Part shown: in pieces, positions 10,353-19,272 of the stretch
Position numbering within the stretch: the stretch's first letter is position 1
Layout: each line of letters opens with the position of its first letter
Source: Puniceicoccaceae bacterium
GTDB taxonomy: Bacteria; Verrucomicrobiota; Verrucomicrobiia; Opitutales; Coraliomargaritaceae
Assembly (NCBI GenBank): GCA_007117865.1
Contig: SKFT01000018.1
Location: 1-61,340 of the forward strand
Direction of reading: 5' to 3'
Length of the DNA: 61,340 nucleotides
The notes under the pieces: generated by a model
The model's database searches: none
What the model saw: the letters and a program-made list of their open reading frames with translations, nothing else
Told to the model about the DNA's origin: nothing
Made by a program: the position numbers and the translations under genes

Positions 10353-11045
10353 ATGACGCAGCACGCGAAAAGTGACACACCGATCATTGAAGCCAAGGGA
10401 CTGGTTAAGCGTTTTGCGGCAGGCGAGTCGACCTTGACCGTTTTGCGGGATGTGGATTTTGTTGTCGCAGCAGGTGCGAGGATAGGTATTCGTGGCGAAT
10501 CCGGTTGTGGCAAATCCACCTTGTTAAATGTGCTTTCACGCTTGGAAGAGCACGACGAAGGACAATTGTTTTGGCAGGGTGAGGCGATTGATAAGATTCC
10601 GCGCGGACGCCTCGCGCGCCAGCGTGGACGACTGATAGGCTTTGTTTTCCAAGCCTACTATTTGGTGCCGGAGTTGGATGCCTTGGAGAATGTCTTGTTG
10701 CCAACGCGCATCCTGGGCACTTACAACCGGCACGCCCGCGATCGTGGCAGGGATTTGTTGGAGCGGGTGGGTTTGTCGGAGCGCATTCACCATGCAGTCA
10801 CCAAATTGTCCGGTGGCGAGCGGCAGCGGGTAGCGGTGGCGCGCGCGCTCATCCATCGTCCGCAAGTCGTTTTTGCCGATGAACCCACCGGTAACCTGGA
10901 TGAGCGCAGTGGCTCGGCGGTGATGGATTTAATTGAGCGGTTAAGCAGCGAGGAGGGCACCGCTTTGGTGTTGGTCACCCATAATGCTGATTTTGCCGCC
11001 AGGATGGATTGCACTTTAACGCTTACCATGGGACAATTTGATTAA
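10353..11045 (+). CDS. ABC transporter ATP-binding protein, LolD/MacB-type
   Basis: 230 residues from ATG 10353. Walker A is GESGCGKST (residues 48-56), the signature [15 protein letters not shown], and Walker [13 protein letters not shown]; the ADEPTGNLD ending is typical of LolD, MacB and FtsE ATPases. These pair with FtsX-type permeases for lipoprotein release or export. No permease gene is adjacent, so the partner must be encoded elsewhere. Start: ATG 10344 is also possible; the open frame to 10242 gives no family-like sequence. The stop overlaps the next ATG (TAATG at 11043-11047). Confidence 0.85.
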   Translation: MTQHAKSDTPIIEAKGLVKRFAAGESTLTVLRDVDFVVAAGARIGIRGESGCGKSTLLNVLSRLEEHDEGQLFWQGEAIDKIPRGRLARQRGRLIGFVFQAYYLVPELDALENVLLPTRILGTYNRHARDRGRDLLERVGLSERIHHAVTKLSGGERQRVAVARALIHRPQVVFADEPTGNLDERSGSAVMDLIERLSSEEGTALVLVTHNADFAARMDCTLTLTMGQFD

Positions 11046-12118
11046 TGAATAAGATTCACTCTGCTGCTAAATCTCCTCTTAGGATAGGCTTTATCGGTGC
11101 CGGGAGCAATACCCGCGCCATGCATTTGCCCGGATTTCAAAAGATTGACGGGGTATCGTTGTTGGTGGTCGCCAATCGCAGTGAAGCATCTTCTCATCGT
11201 GTGGCTAAAGACTTCTCTATCAAGCGCGTGGCAGCTGACTGGCGGGCGCTGGTCAATGATCCGGAAGTGGATGCTGTCTGCATAGGCACTTGGCCAAATA
11301 TGCATGCAGAGATCACGCTCGCAGCCCTGGCTGCTGGCAAGCATGTGCTGTGCGAGGCTAGGATGGCGCGAGACTTGGGTGAGGCACGGGAAATGATGGC
11401 TGCTGCCAGGGCCTATCCGGAGCGGGTATGCCAATTGGTTCCCGCGCCCTTTTCCCTCGATTTTGACCATTGCATTCGTCAGCAAATCCAGAAGGGTGCG
11501 CTTGGACGCTTATTGGAGGTGCGCGTGACCCATACCGGAGGTCAATACGCGTCGGCTCAAGCACCGCTTTCCTGGCGTCAAGACCGTGTCCTGAGTGGCA
11601 ACAATGTGTTGACGATGGGGATCATGCACGAGACCATTTTGCGTTGGCTCGACAGCGATCCCGACTGGTTGATTGCCGATGGTATGGTAGCGCATAATAC
11701 CCGGGTTGCTGCAGAAAGCAAAAAGGCGGTTGCGGTGGATATCCCCGACAGCTTGTCAATTATTGGACGTTTAGCCCGTGATCGCATGCGCTTTATTTAT
11801 CACTTCAGCGGTGTTGAGTCGGGACGTCCCCGCATGGAGTTTCGCGTAAACGGCACCGAGGGCGCTTTGCGTTTCGATGCTGCTCGCAAGCAGCTCTGGT
11901 ATGCCAAGGCAGGAGAGATTGAGGAGAAGCGTCTCACTATTCCGCGCTCGGAGAGCCGCGGGTGGCAGGTGGAAGCTGAGTTCGTGCAATCGATTCGCGA
12001 GGGAACTCCGGTTGAGCGAACCTCATTTGCCGATGGCCTGCGCTACATGCATTTTACTGAGATGGTAGCCCGTTCGCTGCGACATAATGCCGCGCGGGTA
12101 ACATGGGATCAGTTGTAA
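11045..12118 (+). CDS. Gfo/Idh/MocA-family oxidoreductase
   Basis: 357 residues with an N-terminal Rossmann fold ([17 protein letters not shown]) and the family pattern [28 protein letters not shown], in which the usual EKP lysine motif reads CEARM; the catalytic lysine of that motif is therefore replaced by Arg or Ala depending on alignment. The C-terminal substrate domain follows ([12 protein letters not shown]). These enzymes oxidise or reduce sugars, inositols or related compounds with NAD(P). The substrate cannot be assigned. Coupled by a one-base overlap to the LolD-like gene, and its end overlaps the convergent gene at 12109 by 10 bases. Confidence 0.85.
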   Translation: MNKIHSAAKSPLRIGFIGAGSNTRAMHLPGFQKIDGVSLLVVANRSEASSHRVAKDFSIKRVAADWRALVNDPEVDAVCIGTWPNMHAEITLAALAAGKHVLCEARMARDLGEAREMMAAARAYPERVCQLVPAPFSLDFDHCIRQQIQKGALGRLLEVRVTHTGGQYASAQAPLSWRQDRVLSGNNVLTMGIMHETILRWLDSDPDWLIADGMVAHNTRVAAESKKAVAVDIPDSLSIIGRLARDRMRFIYHFSGVESGRPRMEFRVNGTEGALRFDAARKQLWYAKAGEIEEKRLTIPRSESRGWQVEAEFVQSIREGTPVERTSFADGLRYMHFTEMVARSLRHNAARVTWDQL

Positions 12119-12468
12119 TACCGATAGGGCAATCCAAACAGCAGGTAGAGAAACAAGGCTGCGGCCAATATCGCGAATAAGGCGCAACCCAGGCGAATCC
12201 TACCAAGATCCGAAGCCGCTGGTGTGCTTGACATAAGCGGGTCGATGGTCTCGGGGCTCAAAGTGGGTGGATCACCGGCAGCAGCTGCCGGCAAAGCTTC
12301 ATCATCACTGTTTGTGTTTGCATCCGTCGGCACTTTTGCTTGCTCCAACAAATGGATTTCTCCCTCTAGCCACAGCATATGACTACGCAGCGCCGCATGT
12401 TGCCGACGATAGGCATTGAGCTTTTCGCTCGAATGCTTGCCTGGTGTAGCTGTTTGCGGTTCTGACAT
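12109..12468 (-). CDS. Hypothetical tail-anchored membrane protein
   Basis: About 119 residues from ATG 12468 ([11 protein letters not shown]); an upstream in-frame start at 12540 would add 24 residues. The N-terminal half is hydrophilic with a potential helix (residues ~15-45), followed by a Pro/Ala/Ser-rich linker, and it ends in one strongly hydrophobic segment ([21 protein letters not shown]) just before the C-terminus. The topology suggests a cytoplasmic domain anchored by a C-terminal membrane helix. No family recognised. It converges on the oxidoreductase with a 10-base overlap. Confidence 0.55.
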   Translation of the reverse strand: MSEPQTATPGKHSSEKLNAYRRQHAALRSHMLWLEGEIHLLEQAKVPTDANTNSDDEALPAAAAGDPPTLSPETIDPLMSSTPAASDLGRIRLGCALFAILAAALFLYLLFGLPYRYYN

Positions 12469-12565
12469 TTCGTTTTCAGGAATCATTGCAACATTTAAAG
12501 ACTCAATTGTTGATGCTGGCAGTACCTTGTGAGAAGACAACGGAAAATGCTAATAGCGAATTCAT

Positions 12566-13726
12566 TTAGATTGCCCTAATTTCAGTGACGGCGTTAGCCA
12601 TACGCTCAAGCGCTGCTTCCAGCATGTGTCGCGGACATCCAAAGTTTAACCGCAGGTAGTTGCTATCGCCGAAGGGAGCGCCATCCGATAGCCCGACTCC
12701 ATGGGCTTCGAAATGCGCACAGGGATTCTTAAGTCCGTAAGCGCGGACATCCAGCCAGGCTAAATAGGTCGCCTGCATGGGATGAAAGACGATCTCAGGG
12801 AAATACTTCCGGATATTGGCATACAGCCAGCCGTAGTTGCCACGCAGCTGCATGAGCAAGGCATCTCGCCAGGATTCTCCATGACGATAAGCCGCTTCAC
12901 ACCCAGCATAGCCAAAGGCATTGACTTCAGTAATAATTCCCTGAATGGTGCGGCGAAAGCGATTGCGCAAACGCGGATTGGTGATAACGGCATAGGCACA
13001 GGCCAAACCGGGCAGGTTGTAGGTCTTGCTGGGAGCCATCAGCGTAACCGTGCGCTCAGCCAGGCTGTCCGATAATGTCGCGGTCATGTGGTGCTTTACC
13101 TCAGGCGCAAAGATCAGATCGCAGTGAATTTCGTCCGATACCAAAATCAGATCATGACGTTCGCAAAAATCGCCAATGCGCTGCAGTTCAATCGCCGAGT
13201 AGACGTGACCAACTGGGTTGTGGGGATGACAGAGGAAAAATACCCGCGTCTTGCTGGTCACCGCCTGCTCCAGCGCATCAAAGTCCATTGCCCAAGCCTC
13301 GCCATCGCGAATCAAAGGCACCGTAATCAATTGACGCCGGGCATTGGTGGGTGCGGTTAAAAATGGCGGGTAAACGGGGGTGCAGGTGATGATTGCCTCA
13401 TCGGCTTCGGCAAAGGCATGACAACAGAGGTTGAGCGCGGGCACCAAACCGGGCAGCCAGCATAAGCTGTCGGCTGAGGTTTGGAATCCATGCCTTGTCT
13501 GCAAATACCCAAGCACGGCTTCCTCCACCGAGGGGTAGGGGATGGTGTAGCCAAAAACCCCGTGTGAAAGACGCTCCAGCAGGGCCTGCAGAATCTCGGG
13601 GGCCGTTGGGAAATCCATATCGGCGACCCACATTGGCAGGATGTCGCGTGCGCGGTAACGGTCCCATTTTAAACTGCCGGTATGCTGCCGCTGAGGTAAG
13701 GTAGTGAAATCGTAAGTTTTACTCAT
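12566..13726 (-). CDS. PatB/MalY-type aminotransferase (C-S lyase)
   Basis: 386 residues from ATG 13726 (MSKTYDFTTLPQR). The fold-type I PLP family is recognised by WVADMDFPTAPEI, VFGYTIP, the HNPVGHV loop and SDEIHCDL, with the PLP lysine in APSKTYNLPGL. PatB/MalY members cleave cystathionine or cysteine conjugates to release a thiol, pyruvate and ammonia. An upstream in-frame ATG at 13831 would add 35 residues with no family likeness and would run through two hairpins, so I prefer the shorter form. Confidence 0.9.
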   Translation of the reverse strand: MSKTYDFTTLPQRQHTGSLKWDRYRARDILPMWVADMDFPTAPEILQALLERLSHGVFGYTIPYPSVEEAVLGYLQTRHGFQTSADSLCWLPGLVPALNLCCHAFAEADEAIITCTPVYPPFLTAPTNARRQLITVPLIRDGEAWAMDFDALEQAVTSKTRVFFLCHPHNPVGHVYSAIELQRIGDFCERHDLILVSDEIHCDLIFAPEVKHHMTATLSDSLAERTVTLMAPSKTYNLPGLACAYAVITNPRLRNRFRRTIQGIITEVNAFGYAGCEAAYRHGESWRDALLMQLRGNYGWLYANIRKYFPEIVFHPMQATYLAWLDVRAYGLKNPCAHFEAHGVGLSDGAPFGDSNYLRLNFGCPRHMLEAALERMANAVTEIRAI

Positions 13727-13778
13727 TATGCTGCAAGATGTTGAATTCCCATCTGCGGGCAAAACATTTTTGAGCTGG

Positions 13779-13817
13779 CAGCCTGAGGCTGAGCCTTGCG
13801 CCGCTTCTGGCAAGGCT
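13779..13817. other. Two adjacent hairpins upstream of patB-like gene
   Basis: A perfect short inverted repeat CAGCCTGAGGCTG (13779-13791) abuts a second one, AGCCTTGC (13792-13799) pairing with GCAAGGCT (13810-13817). They lie 50-90 bases upstream of the chosen aminotransferase start. They could be a leader structure or the end of the upstream methyltransferase transcript, but no clear U-tract follows on the minus strand. Confidence 0.3.
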
Positions 13818-13892
13818 TGCAGCAAACTCACAAAATTGATTGGCTAAGTCCGACAGGCTGCGACGGTTGGTTAACTTTTTTTGTCCGGCAAA

Positions 13893-14540
13893 TTACCGCC
13901 AGGCAAGCATGCGATAAGCACCGGTGATGGTAGTATGGCAATGCCAACTCCATTGCGCCCGATCGAGACCCAGCCGATGCGGCAGCTCATCACCACGAAA
14001 ACCTGCACGAATGCTCACTGCACCATCATGTAGCGTTGTCTTGCAAAAGCCCAGCAAGCCACCGGCGCGAAGCATTACAATGTGTTTTTGATAGCGGGCG
14101 GGCTCTAGGGCAAGCAGGTAACGCGTCCCGCCAGCTTGTAGCTTTTGTCCCAGTTCCAGTAGTTTATCATTTTCAAAATGATGCAGGATCATCAGGGCAA
14201 TTACTGCCAGTTCAGAAAAACCATTGAGTCGCGTGAAATCGCCAGACTGCCAATTCCAATCCGCTGGCCATTTCAACGGTTGGCTTATCAAGTCGTAACC
14301 ACAGACTTGCAAGTCAGTCAGCTTGCTTCGCACGGCAGGCAGCAGATGACCGTCTCCGGCGCCCAATTCAGCGATAGACATGCGCGCTTGCGGGGTGAGT
14401 GCTGTCAATTCCCTTGTTAACCAAGACTGCGTGCGCATGAATCGGTGTATGATGCGTAAATCGCGCCGCGAACGCAAGGCTTCTGGCGAATTCGCCGGTA
14501 AGGAATCAAGCCATTCCGGAGCAACAGTGCGCTCGTCCAT
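13893..14540 (-). CDS. Class I SAM-dependent methyltransferase
   Basis: 215 residues. Motif I is IAELGAGDGHLLP (about residues 56-68), followed by VCGYDL (acidic ribose-binding position) and a post-motif LMILHHF. The N-terminal segment PEWLDSLPANSPEALRSRRDLRIIHRFM resembles small methyltransferases seen beside lipid or polyketide genes in other bacteria. The substrate is unknown. It lies 23 bases downstream of the phasin-like gene on the same strand. Confidence 0.75.
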   Translation of the reverse strand: MDERTVAPEWLDSLPANSPEALRSRRDLRIIHRFMRTQSWLTRELTALTPQARMSIAELGAGDGHLLPAVRSKLTDLQVCGYDLISQPLKWPADWNWQSGDFTRLNGFSELAVIALMILHHFENDKLLELGQKLQAGGTRYLLALEPARYQKHIVMLRAGGLLGFCKTTLHDGAVSIRAGFRGDELPHRLGLDRAQWSWHCHTTITGAYRMLAWR

Positions 14541-14563
14541 TTACAACTGCCGGAGTCAGCGAC

Positions 14564-14899
14564 TTATTTTTCCTTGTCTTTTGTGTTGCCGGGATTGGGG
14601 AACTCGCGGCTCCAGCGGCCTTCAAGGTCGCGAATACGGGCCTCCAGCGCGGCCAGGTCCTGACTGGTAGCCAGGTTGGCCTTATGCAGTAAATCGTTGA
14701 AAAACTGATTAGCTTCCACTTTGGCTTTTTCGGTTTCCGCCTCGCCTTCGGCCAGGATGCGATCACCCAGTTGCTTGGCTTCCTCCGCACTGATGCGGCC
14801 CTTTTCCACCAACTCATCCAGGGTCGATTGGACTTTTTCCTTGGTGACAACAGCTACTCCGATTCCTGCTGCTACGGCTTTTTTAAATAAATCAATCAT
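14564..14899 (-). CDS. Phasin-like / PhaF-type helical protein
   Basis: 111 residues from ATG 14899 (MIDLFKKAVAAGIGVAVVTKEK). A short N-terminal hydrophobic stretch is followed by a charged, heptad-like helix (TLDELVEKGRISAEEAKQ ... DLAALEARIRDLEGRW), the pattern of poly(3-hydroxyalkanoate)-granule phasin-like proteins. No PHA synthase is nearby, so a general coiled-coil role is equally possible. The frame is open to 14938, but those extra residues are not family-like. Followed closely by the methyltransferase gene. Confidence 0.65.
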   Translation of the reverse strand: MIDLFKKAVAAGIGVAVVTKEKVQSTLDELVEKGRISAEEAKQLGDRILAEGEAETEKAKVEANQFFNDLLHKANLATSQDLAALEARIRDLEGRWSREFPNPGNTKDKEK

Positions 14900-14941
14900 G
14901 GTGACTATTATTTTTAACCGCTTGCTTCTATAACGCAATCT

Positions 14942-16294
14942 TTAATTGCTCATTCGGCTGTAGGGCAATTTGCGCGACCACAAGGTGCGGCCATCAGCTG
15001 CGCGTACTTCCATTGACAGAACGCGTTCCTCTTCCTGACCACTGAAACGCAGTAGGGCAAATTGCTTGCTTTCGTGATAGGTGCCGGGCTGTCTAAAGAA
15101 GTTCAGTGCTTCTCCGGCCCCATGGGGAGTTGCGGTTAGGGGACCAACAGTAAGCTCATGGAAGTCATAATGCCCAGACTGTACAAAGCGTGTGAACTCG
15201 CCATAGGTACTTCCACCTGAGACAAAAAACAGGCCAGGGCCACCGTGCTCGCGAAGGATGCGCAGGAAGCGATCGTGTTCACTGCGAAAGGTGCTGTAAT
15301 TGCCGGGATTGCGAGCCGGGTTTAGTAAGGGTGTGCCGGCAACAATAACCTTGAAGGGCTCCTCGCTGGAAGCCAAGACCGCCCGCAGCCAATCCAACTG
15401 TCGCTGCCCAAGCAACACGGGCGCAACGGTTTCGGCTACGCTTTCATCGCGAAAAGAGTTGATGTCGAGAAAGATGAAGCGCACATCCGCCCAAGTAAAG
15501 GTGGTATAGTGTCCGGGCTCAGTCTGCAATCCGGCCAACTCGCGCTCGCGGCCTGGCATTATCCAGAAGCGGCTGAATGCATGGCTGGCAGCCGCTCGTC
15601 CCATAAAAGCGGCATCCACCTGCTGTGGCCCAAAATCGCGGCGGCTCCAATTGGCATAATGGGGCCGCGAGCGCAGTAATGCACGCAACTCGCGCAGGTT
15701 GCGACTTTGTTCGTGGCGCCTCAGCATTCCACTTAGTGAACTTGCGTCCGCCTCTCTCATGATGGTGCTGTTGCCAGCCCAAAGCATCCAATCTGGATCG
15801 GCTTCAAGGATTTTGCCAAAGATCTCATAGCCACCGCCCAAATCTTGGTAAGGCAGATCGAGTCTATCATCAGTGACATAATGCGAACCACCAATCGCTA
15901 TGGTAAAGTCCGGCGCTGGTGCGCGATCGCGAAAAAATGGCTGGGTTTTAAAAACCTTTCCCTCCAGACGCTCCAGCACACGTCCGTCCAACTCAATGGT
16001 ATATTGGTAGCGGGTTCCGGAGCGCACGCGGTCGGCCACCAACTCAGCCGTAAGGGCATCCCTTGCGGAGGTTGTTACGGGCGCGCTGGCATGATTCCAG
16101 GACGTTTCGCCCTCTACCCGGTAGAGCAGGCGCACGGTAGCTGGTTCTGTCGTTTGCACCCAAACCCTTGCCTCCCGCATACCCACCGGACCCAACATTG
16201 GCCCCAAGGCAATCTCAGCAGCCAACAAGGGCATGCCAAGCGCGCAAAAGAAAAAGGCAAAAGTCAGACGAAGGTGTTTTACAAAACGAGGCAT
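14942..16294 (-). CDS. PhoD-like protein with degenerate metal-binding motifs, secreted
   Basis: 450 residues with a signal peptide ([16 protein letters not shown]). An N-terminal Fn3-like domain of PhoD proteins ([17 protein letters not shown]) is followed by the metallophosphatase-like domain, recognised by [24 protein letters not shown] and [12 protein letters not shown]. From family knowledge the metal motifs should read GSC, GDN, WDDHD and SGDRH. Here they read GGS (IGGSHY), GNS (AGNST), WSRRD and SGGST. Most metal ligands are thus gone, so I expect it to be catalytically inactive as a phosphodiesterase, perhaps a binding protein. Shares the strand with the phasin-like gene, 42 bases apart. 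Confidence 0.75.
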   Translation of the reverse strand: MPRFVKHLRLTFAFFFCALGMPLLAAEIALGPMLGPVGMREARVWVQTTEPATVRLLYRVEGETSWNHASAPVTTSARDALTAELVADRVRSGTRYQYTIELDGRVLERLEGKVFKTQPFFRDRAPAPDFTIAIGGSHYVTDDRLDLPYQDLGGGYEIFGKILEADPDWMLWAGNSTIMREADASSLSGMLRRHEQSRNLRELRALLRSRPHYANWSRRDFGPQQVDAAFMGRAAASHAFSRFWIMPGRERELAGLQTEPGHYTTFTWADVRFIFLDINSFRDESVAETVAPVLLGQRQLDWLRAVLASSEEPFKVIVAGTPLLNPARNPGNYSTFRSEHDRFLRILREHGGPGLFFVSGGSTYGEFTRFVQSGHYDFHELTVGPLTATPHGAGEALNFFRQPGTYHESKQFALLRFSGQEEERVLSMEVRAADGRTLWSRKLPYSRMSN

Positions 16295-16318
16295 AGGATG
16301 ACTGGATTAACAGGAAAA

Positions 16319-16395
<77 letters not shown>

Positions 16396-16407
16396 ATATA
16401 GCTCCAA

Positions 16408-16437
16408 AGTTAACGCTTAGCGCGGGCGGGCTGTCAA
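16408..16437 (-). promoter_or_regulatory. Sigma-70-type promoter of tRNA-Pro
   Basis: On the minus strand a perfect -35 TTGACA (16432-16437) is separated by 18 bases from TTAACT (16408-16413), and the mature tRNA 5' end lies 13 bases further on. Position and match fit a housekeeping promoter driving the tRNA. Confidence 0.7.
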
Positions 16438-16540
16438 CACCCTTTTTGGGTTTGTTTAGCTGCCGGAGCCACTATGAGCATGCGCCAGTTTTCAACCGCT
16501 TGTTCCGGCACTCATGTGGGGCAGTTGTGACAAAAGGTGT

Positions 16541-16647
16541 TTAATCCCAACCCGCGTAGCCGGCACCAAAAGGTGAAACCGCGCCGCCGGGATGAATGGC
16601 GAATGGCGATTTCGATTTGCTACGCCAGCTCCGCCGGGTTGGGTTAA
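16541..16647. repeat. Imperfect ~105-bp palindromic element at the 3' end of the kinase operon
   Basis: TTAATCCCAACCCG at the left end (16541-16554) pairs with CGGGTTGGGTTAA at the right end (16635-16647). Just inside, CGTAG on the left pairs with CTACG on the right. The interior holds two short AAAGGTG motifs. The right arm contains the stop codon of the receiver-kinase gene. It may be a transcription terminator/processing structure or a REP/MITE-like insertion. No second copy was noticed in this window. Confidence 0.45.
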
Positions 16648-17774
16648 TGAGAATCCAACTCGGCAGTAACTTCCAGTGTGAAAACACTACCCTTACCAGG
16701 TTGACTGTTGACGGTTAGGGTTCCGCCTATGCGTTCGGCCACGGTTTTGCATAAAGAGAGTCCCAGGCCCAGTCCCTGATGACGGCGACTCAAGGAGGAG
16801 TCCGCTAGAGTAAAGGGATCAAAAATAGCTCCGCTTTCAATCAGATCAGCACGAATGCCAGGACCGGTATCGGCTATGCAGAAACTGAGTAAAACGGAGT
16901 GGAGACCCTTAAAGCGGAAGCTGACCGTGACCCGCACCTGACCACATTCGGTAAATTTGAGGGCATTGTAGAGCAGTTTTTGCAGAATGATGCGGATTTC
17001 GTTTTTGGCAGCAATGACGAACTCAGGCAAATTATCAGGCAATTCGGTAATCAATTCGACGCTCTGCGGTGAATCCACCTTGCCAATGAGGTTGAGAATC
17101 AATGTAGCCGGGTTGAACGGTGACAGGTGGGGTTGTATGTCGCTCATGCTGATTTTGGCAAAAGTCAGGATGTCCTGGACGCGCTCAAAATTGGCCAAAC
17201 TGCATTCGCGTATCGTAGCCAGATATTCCTGTTGTTCCGGATTCAGGGAACTATCTTCGAGTAGCTCAATAAAGCCAAGGATGCCGTTCATTGGGGTGTT
17301 CAGCTCATGGCTGATGATTTCCAGGAAATTGTGCTTGGCGGCATTCAAATCCTTGCGCACGAGCACTTCTTGGCGAGAGTGAAATAAGTATTGCTGGTGG
17401 CAGCGTTCGACCACCGATTGGATGTGGTCGAGATCAAACGGTTTTTTGAGGTATTCCGATGCCCCCAGACTAATTGCCTGACGAGCGGTTTCCAAGGTTT
17501 CAAAAGCAGTCAGAATGATTACTTCTGTTGTTGGGTTGATACGCTTTACTTCGCGCAAGACGTCGATCCCATTCATCCCGCGCATGCGAATGTCTGTAAT
17601 GACAATGGCGCAGGGCGATTCGCGGAAGCGCTCGACCGCTTCTTCGCCGGAGGCAGCAGTTGTTACCGAAAATTGATCCTTGAAAATCATCTCCAGCGAA
17701 AGTCTGGGGCCGGGTTCGTCATCGACAACTAGCAGGCGATTGTCGATGGCTGGTTGTTTAAGGTTGGCTGTCAT
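16644..17774 (-). CDS. Response regulator-histidine kinase (REC-HisKA-HATPase), PhcR-like architecture
   Basis: 376 residues with no membrane segment. An N-terminal receiver domain (residues ~12-125: VVDDEPGPR, phospho-Asp in VITDIRMRGMNG, switch Thr in ILTAFET, Lys in KKPFD) is followed by HisKA with the phospho-His in ISHELNTPMNGILGF, and a HATPase domain with N-box LLYNALKFT and G-boxes DTGPGI and GLGLGLSL. A receiver feeding a histidine-kinase output domain is the arrangement of Ralstonia PhcR. It is the last gene of the minus-strand operon that begins with the LuxD-methyltransferase fusion, 61 bases after the previous gene. Confidence 0.9.
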   Translation of the reverse strand: MTANLKQPAIDNRLLVVDDEPGPRLSLEMIFKDQFSVTTAASGEEAVERFRESPCAIVITDIRMRGMNGIDVLREVKRINPTTEVIILTAFETLETARQAISLGASEYLKKPFDLDHIQSVVERCHQQYLFHSRQEVLVRKDLNAAKHNFLEIISHELNTPMNGILGFIELLEDSSLNPEQQEYLATIRECSLANFERVQDILTFAKISMSDIQPHLSPFNPATLILNLIGKVDSPQSVELITELPDNLPEFVIAAKNEIRIILQKLLYNALKFTECGQVRVTVSFRFKGLHSVLLSFCIADTGPGIRADLIESGAIFDPFTLADSSLSRRHQGLGLGLSLCKTVAERIGGTLTVNSQPGKGSVFTLEVTAELDSH

Positions 17775-17835
17775 GATTCTGACTTGGGTTAAGTGTGCAC
17801 GATAGGGATGTTTACCCGTTCGTCAAAGACATAGA

Positions 17836-19272
17836 TTAGGTGGCAAATGCCAATTGTTGATCCACTTTCGCCAATAGCACAGGGGCATCAAAAGGCTTAC
17901 ACAGAAGCGGAGCGTCAGGCAGGTTTTGCAGTAGGCCGGTCAGCATCGGCGGCTGGCGGGTGCTGAGGTAAAAGAGTTGAAAAAGGTCTCCATTTTGGGT
18001 CAGACCCTTATCCAGCACGGGTTGCAGGACCTTGGCCTCTATGGTGTCGAGGTCTATGAAAGCGCCATCCCATCGTTTGGATGCAAGTGCCTGACATAAG
18101 CGGTCGAGATCATGAAAGCGGTGCAATTGGAGTCGCTCGCACAAGAGCATGTTGAGTGCATCAAAAGCTGGTTGATAAGGTTCCAGCACAGCAAATTCCG
18201 CCAACAGTGCCCTGGTTTTGGGGCGCAATTGAGCTTGGCATTTTTCAACAAAGGATTTGCCATCTGCAGCAGCCAACTCACCGGTTGCGATGCGACTAGT
18301 CAGCGGAAGCGATAAAGTGTTGCTAGTGCGCAATAAAGTTCTCAGTTCGCGCTGATTCATCTCTTCCACCAGACAGGCAGCGGTATAGGCATCGACAGCC
18401 GCAACCTGAATTTTTCTTTGTGGTGAACTGGTCAACGCCGTCTGCAGTTGGCGAATTGCGTGCCCCGGCGCACCTTCAATTTGGAGCATGGCAAAGCTGG
18501 CGGGGCTCTCTATGCAGAGGCCGCGGTAATAGGCGCGTTCCAATTGCTGTTCCAATTGCTGACGCTCCTGACTCAGGTCGTAAATGAGATAAACAGCGAC
18601 CTGCCCACTTGCCTCGGTAGTCAGCAATCCGCGTTTGACGAATAGCAACTGGGCATCGATTTCCAGATGGCCTTCACCGGTGGTCGCAGTGGTCTGGCGC
18701 AATGCCTCAAGTTCCGGCACATGCTTAACCGAAATCGCCGGTTGCGGTTGCTTCAATAAGCGCCATGCCAGGGAGTTACCCATTAGCACGTTTCCATCGG
18801 CCTCCAGGCCAATCACCCCAAGTGGCAATTGATCGATGAGGAATTGCAAAATATCGGCCCGTTTGCGATGGTTGGCATTGTGCCGGGCACAGGTCAGAAG
18901 CGTTGAAATGAAGTTGGCGAGCGATCCCAGCAAGTGAAGGTCACCGGCTGAAAAGGGCTCCAGGGTATGCTTGCCATCCGATTTGAGGAATTGCCCGCTG
19001 GCATTTGTCCGCCCCAGCGGGATCATGACTTTCTCCATTTCAAATAGCTGCTCAGCCGACTCGATACGCAGTGGATCATGCTTATCCCGCAGTTGGCTTT
19101 CGACCACATCCAGTTGAAAGATAGGATCATTTGCCACCGCAGTGCTGAGCGCGGAGCTGAATTTTCCGAAATCGCTGAAGGCACTTAGGACCTTGGCGAA
19201 ACGTTGGTAGGCATCGGTCAGTCCCTCCACTGTAATGGCTGACGGGGTTTTTTCTTGGATGATATCAATCAT
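17836..19272 (-). CDS. GAF-PAS signalling protein with C-terminal receiver-like domain
   Basis: 478 residues, soluble. Residues ~10-130 look like a GAF-type sensor; residues ~145-230 like a PAS domain (LIDQLPLGVIGLEADGNVL); a heptad-rich linker (ERQQLEQQLERAYYRG) leads to a middle region of unknown fold. The last ~120 residues resemble a divergent receiver: DGAFIDLDT at the phospho-Asp position, YLSTRQ at the switch position and LLCKPFD with the conserved Lys. No kinase or DNA-binding output is visible, so it may be a scaffold or phosphate sink. Its ATG overlaps the sensor-kinase stop by 4 bases. Confidence 0.7.
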   Translation of the reverse strand: MIDIIQEKTPSAITVEGLTDAYQRFAKVLSAFSDFGKFSSALSTAVANDPIFQLDVVESQLRDKHDPLRIESAEQLFEMEKVMIPLGRTNASGQFLKSDGKHTLEPFSAGDLHLLGSLANFISTLLTCARHNANHRKRADILQFLIDQLPLGVIGLEADGNVLMGNSLAWRLLKQPQPAISVKHVPELEALRQTTATTGEGHLEIDAQLLFVKRGLLTTEASGQVAVYLIYDLSQERQQLEQQLERAYYRGLCIESPASFAMLQIEGAPGHAIRQLQTALTSSPQRKIQVAAVDAYTAACLVEEMNQRELRTLLRTSNTLSLPLTSRIATGELAAADGKSFVEKCQAQLRPKTRALLAEFAVLEPYQPAFDALNMLLCERLQLHRFHDLDRLCQALASKRWDGAFIDLDTIEAKVLQPVLDKGLTQNGDLFQLFYLSTRQPPMLTGLLQNLPDAPLLCKPFDAPVLLAKVDQQLAFAT

